Shown: in pieces, positions 62,096-64,000 of the stretch
Layout: the number at the start of each line of letters is the position of its first letter
Position numbering within the stretch: the stretch's first letter is position 1
NCBI GenBank assembly: GCA_913055875.1
Contig: CAJXJY010000005.1
Coordinates: forward strand, 124,001-188,000
Direction of reading: 5' to 3'
Origin: an uncultured Altererythrobacter sp.
Lineage (GTDB): Bacteria > Pseudomonadota > Alphaproteobacteria > Sphingomonadales > Sphingomonadaceae
Length of the DNA stretch: 64,000 nucleotides
Program-made: the position numbers and the translations under genes
The notes under the pieces: model-generated
Told to the model about the DNA's origin: nothing
Database searches by the model: none
What the model saw: only the letters and a program-made list of their open reading frames with translations

Positions 62096-62197
62096 CGGAG
62101 GGGCAGCGGCGCTCGAAATTTCGCTCGCTGCCAGGGCCCCTCCACCGCCACACTTGCGGTGTGGCGGTCCCCCTCCCATCGCAAGTCGACGGGGAGG
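62041..62197. repeat. REP-like element joining the ends of two convergent genes
   Basis: The left arm CTCTCCATCGACTTGCGATG with GGAAGGTGG and the right arm TCCCATCGCAAGTCGACGG with GGAGGGT are inverted copies. Between them are the hairpins CAGTCGCTGCAAGCGACTG and CCGCCACACTTGCGGTGTGG plus GGCAGCGGCGCTCG with its partial complement. Both flanking genes end in or at it: the SDR frame runs about 55 nt into it before TGA, and the glycosyltransferase stop is at its right edge. Confidence 0.7.
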
Positions 62198-62199
62198 GT

Positions 62200-62931
62200 T
62201 CAGCGGACATGCGGATAGTGCCGCGATAGCCTCGACCGCGCACCCACTGCCCACATGATCCCGACCTTGAAGTAGATCCAGTTCGCCTTGAGCGGCCCCC
62301 AGGCGGCGATGCGGCGGTCCGACGTTTCGATCCAGCGCGGCACCATCCGGATGCGGCCGAGCCGGGCGAATTTCACGCACAGATCGGCTTCCTCCATCAC
62401 CGCGTCGCTCGGCGTGCAGCCGCCGATCTCGAGGAACTGCGCGCGGCGGAAGAACATGCCGTGGTCGCCGAACAGCAGCCGCACACCGCGCGCGAACAGG
62501 TGCGGACGGGTGATCAGCGGCGCGTACCAGGTCTTGATCCAGTTGTGGAAGGTGGTGCCCCAGCGGGTCTTGTCGGGCCCCCTGATCAGCGGGGTGAAGC
62601 TGGCCAGCGCGATCCGCTCGTCGGCCAGCGTGTCGCGCACCACCTGCACCATGTCGCGCGGCGGCACGCTGTCGGCATGAAGCACGCAGACCAGCGGCGC
62701 TCTCGCCGCCTCGACGCCGGTGTTGATCTGGTGCCCACGACCGGCCGTCGTCTCGATGCAGGTCCAGTTCGCGCCGCGTACGAGGGTGCAACTCGCGTCG
62801 GAACTCCCGCCATCGACCACGATCACTTGGGCGGGCTGCGGATCGAGCGCCGCGAGCGTTTCGACCAGCGCGGGCAGCGCCTTCTCCTCGTCCAGCACCG
62901 GGATCACGATTGCGACACCCGCCTCCGTCAC
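62200..62931 (-). CDS. Family 2 glycosyltransferase, TIGR04283-like (arsenosugar type)
   Basis: The 243-residue GT-A enzyme starts AIVIPVLDEEKALPALV, has VIVVDGGSSDAS (nucleotide loop), LVCVLHADSVPPRDM (the D-x-D/S metal site) and FLEIGGCTPSDAVMEEADLCVKF. This pattern matches the TIGR04283 family that NCBI names an arsenosugar biosynthesis glycosyltransferase. The GTG start overlaps the stop of the upstream gene (GTGA), so the two transferases are translationally coupled. The C-terminal WGPLKANWIYFKVGIMWAVG is hydrophobic and may touch the membrane. Confidence 0.88.
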   Translation of the reverse strand: MTEAGVAIVIPVLDEEKALPALVETLAALDPQPAQVIVVDGGSSDASCTLVRGANWTCIETTAGRGHQINTGVEAARAPLVCVLHADSVPPRDMVQVVRDTLADERIALASFTPLIRGPDKTRWGTTFHNWIKTWYAPLITRPHLFARGVRLLFGDHGMFFRRAQFLEIGGCTPSDAVMEEADLCVKFARLGRIRMVPRWIETSDRRIAAWGPLKANWIYFKVGIMWAVGARSRLSRHYPHVR

Positions 62932-63506
62932 GGCAGGAAATCCGGCCAGTCCTCGAGATCGGCGGCGCTGTCGATATCGGACAGTTCGGGCAGCACTGCG
63001 GGCCTGATCCCGCGCGCGATGAAGCGGCGTAGCGTCTCCTCGAATACTTGCGGCGTGCTCCACGCCATGTCCTCGAAGGCGAAGCGTGCGTCGTCGTTGA
63101 AACCGAGCAAATAGTAACCGCCGTCGCTGGCGGGGCCGATCACCATCGGTTCGGTCGCGAGTGTGTCGTGCGCCGCCCACAGGTGTTGGGGGGTGAGGCC
63201 GGGGCAGTCGCTGCCGATCACCATGGCGGGCGGCGCGACGCGCGAGAGCTTGTCTGTCAGGCCGCCGTCGCCCTGGTCGACCACTGCAAGGTCCTCCCCG
63301 AGCCCGGCCCGGAACGCTTCGGGTTCGGCTCCGGTCACGCGCAGCTCGAACGGAATGCCGCTCGCGCGCACGACTTCGACCGTATGCGCAAGCAGCTTGG
63401 TATAGATTGCCGCCGCGCCTTCGGCCCCGAAGCCGGGAATGAGCCTGGTCTTGGCCTTGCCCGGCTCGGGCCAGCGCGCGAAGATCGAAATCGTGATTTC
63501 GGACAT
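62928..63506 (-). CDS. DUF2064 / TIGR04282-like glycosyltransferase (arsenosugar type)
   Basis: The 192-residue protein has the compact nucleotidyltransferase-like fold of DUF2064. It opens ISIFARWPEPGKAKTRLIPG (the P-x-x-G-x-x-K-T-R-L signature), then PPAMVIGSDCPGLTPQHLW and VIGPASDGGYYLLGF. These fit TIGR04282, the second glycosyltransferase family associated with arsenosugar clusters. It heads the two-gene minus-strand operon with the family 2 transferase. Confidence 0.9.
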   Translation of the reverse strand: MSEITISIFARWPEPGKAKTRLIPGFGAEGAAAIYTKLLAHTVEVVRASGIPFELRVTGAEPEAFRAGLGEDLAVVDQGDGGLTDKLSRVAPPAMVIGSDCPGLTPQHLWAAHDTLATEPMVIGPASDGGYYLLGFNDDARFAFEDMAWSTPQVFEETLRRFIARGIRPAVLPELSDIDSAADLEDWPDFLP

Positions 63507-63631
63507 GCTCGCGCGCCCCTAGCGGTTTGCAGCCCGCTCGGCCATGGCCTTGCCGGGAGCGGCGGCACGGGTTGACAGCGCCGCGCGATTGGGGACGATT
63601 GCGGTGCACATAAAACCGGGAAGCAAACTCC

Positions 63632-64000
63632 ATGAAAAATCACGCCATTGTTCGCCTGTCGCTGTCCGCGGCCTTGCTCGCTACCACTAGTTCGCTCGCC
63701 GCTCAGGACGCGCCGATCGTCCTGCCGGGCGCCCCGGGGCACGGCAGCCGGGTGATCGACGAGGCCGAGGCGACGCGCCTGTCGGACACGCGCTATTCGC
63801 CCGCCGACGTCAAGTTCATGCAGGACATGATCGTTCACCACCGGCAGGCGGTCGAGATGGCGGCGCTGGTGGAGAAGCGGACCAGCAACGAAAGCGTGCG
63901 CAAGGTCGCCGGCCGCATCGATGGATCGCAGGCGGACGAGATCGCCTTCATGCGCGGCTGGCTCGAAGACCGCGGCGAAAGCACCGGCATGACGGACCAG
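63632..64000 (+). CDS. DUF305-family exported protein, 3' truncated by the window edge
   Basis: At least 123 residues are present: a signal peptide (about 1-24, ending SSLAAQD), then SPADVKFMQDMIVHHRQAVEMAALV (D-M-I-x-H-H-x-x-A), the signature of DUF305, a ferritin-like four-helix domain with metal-ligand-like His and Glu residues. Proteins of this family are often encoded with copper or metal-resistance genes. The ATG at 63632 has GGGAAGC about 8 nt upstream. The rest lies beyond the window. Confidence 0.85.
   Translation, partial: MKNHAIVRLSLSAALLATTSSLAAQDAPIVLPGAPGHGSRVIDEAEATRLSDTRYSPADVKFMQDMIVHHRQAVEMAALVEKRTSNESVRKVAGRIDGSQADEIAFMRGWLEDRGESTGMTDQ

Overview
The window is GC-rich DNA from an alphaproteobacterium. 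It most likely comes from the Sphingomonadales, and the Erythrobacter/Altererythrobacter group fits best. The pointers are a full-length CtrA cell-cycle regulator, a DksA with a single zinc-site cysteine, an HWE-type histidine kinase, DUF4167 and HIG1 proteins, a Cdc48-like AAA ATPase, and REP-type repeats of the kind common in sphingomonads. It looks chromosomal. I see no prophage, transposase, CRISPR array, rRNA or tRNA gene. The gene calls are my reading of translated frames; no database search was possible.

Layout. 0-11 kb: an acyltransferase tail, a Sel1 protein, dksA, a PilZ protein, an orphan peptide-binding lipoprotein, the kynA-kynU tryptophan degradation pair, an HNH endonuclease, gluQ, a cobalamin adenosyltransferase and a 3-hydroxybutyryl-CoA dehydrogenase. 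11-25 kb: mutS facing away from the malic enzyme maeB, a class V aminotransferase, a hydrolase with a LytTR regulator, trmB, a TauE/SafE permease, ctrA, rpoN and lptB. 26-39 kb: pmbA, a BON-MscS channel, ppa, hisS, the prfA-prmC pair, a DUF4167 protein, lnt, metK and a DUF418 membrane protein. 39-56 kb: a split CoA-transferase operon with a HAD-like lipoprotein between its two subunits, a gluzincin peptidase, the Cdc48-like ATPase, a second mechanosensitive channel, a histidine kinase coupled to polA, a beta-lactamase-fold protein, and a phosphotransferase/acyl-CoA dehydrogenase pair.

56-63.5 kb holds what looks like an arsenosugar-type (organoarsenic) locus: mtnP, a small membrane protein, a radical SAM enzyme, a MerA/Lpd-like flavoprotein, an ArsM-type arsenite methyltransferase, an NAD-dependent epimerase-like enzyme, and two glycosyltransferases resembling the families named for arsenosugar synthesis (TIGR04283 and TIGR04282). 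The radical SAM enzyme does not have the ArsS signature I would expect, so the chemistry may be a variant.

The most striking non-coding feature is a family of composite nested palindromes. There are ten loci within the first 52 kb, all intergenic. Each is built from interchangeable modules: a core palindrome with arms of about 35 bp and an asymmetric tip; a hairpin (called D here) with a 9-bp stem whose sequence changes from copy to copy while both arms change together, around a fixed GGAG/GGAC loop; a CCGGCGGT...ACCGCCGG module (A); and terminal modules (E) ending in CTAG. Compensatory changes in the D stems and core arms suggest selection on structure, as RNA or as cruciform DNA. Several repeats also supply the stop codon of the gene they follow. 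An orphan terminator upstream of the Cdc48 gene suggests a small RNA or an attenuated leader.
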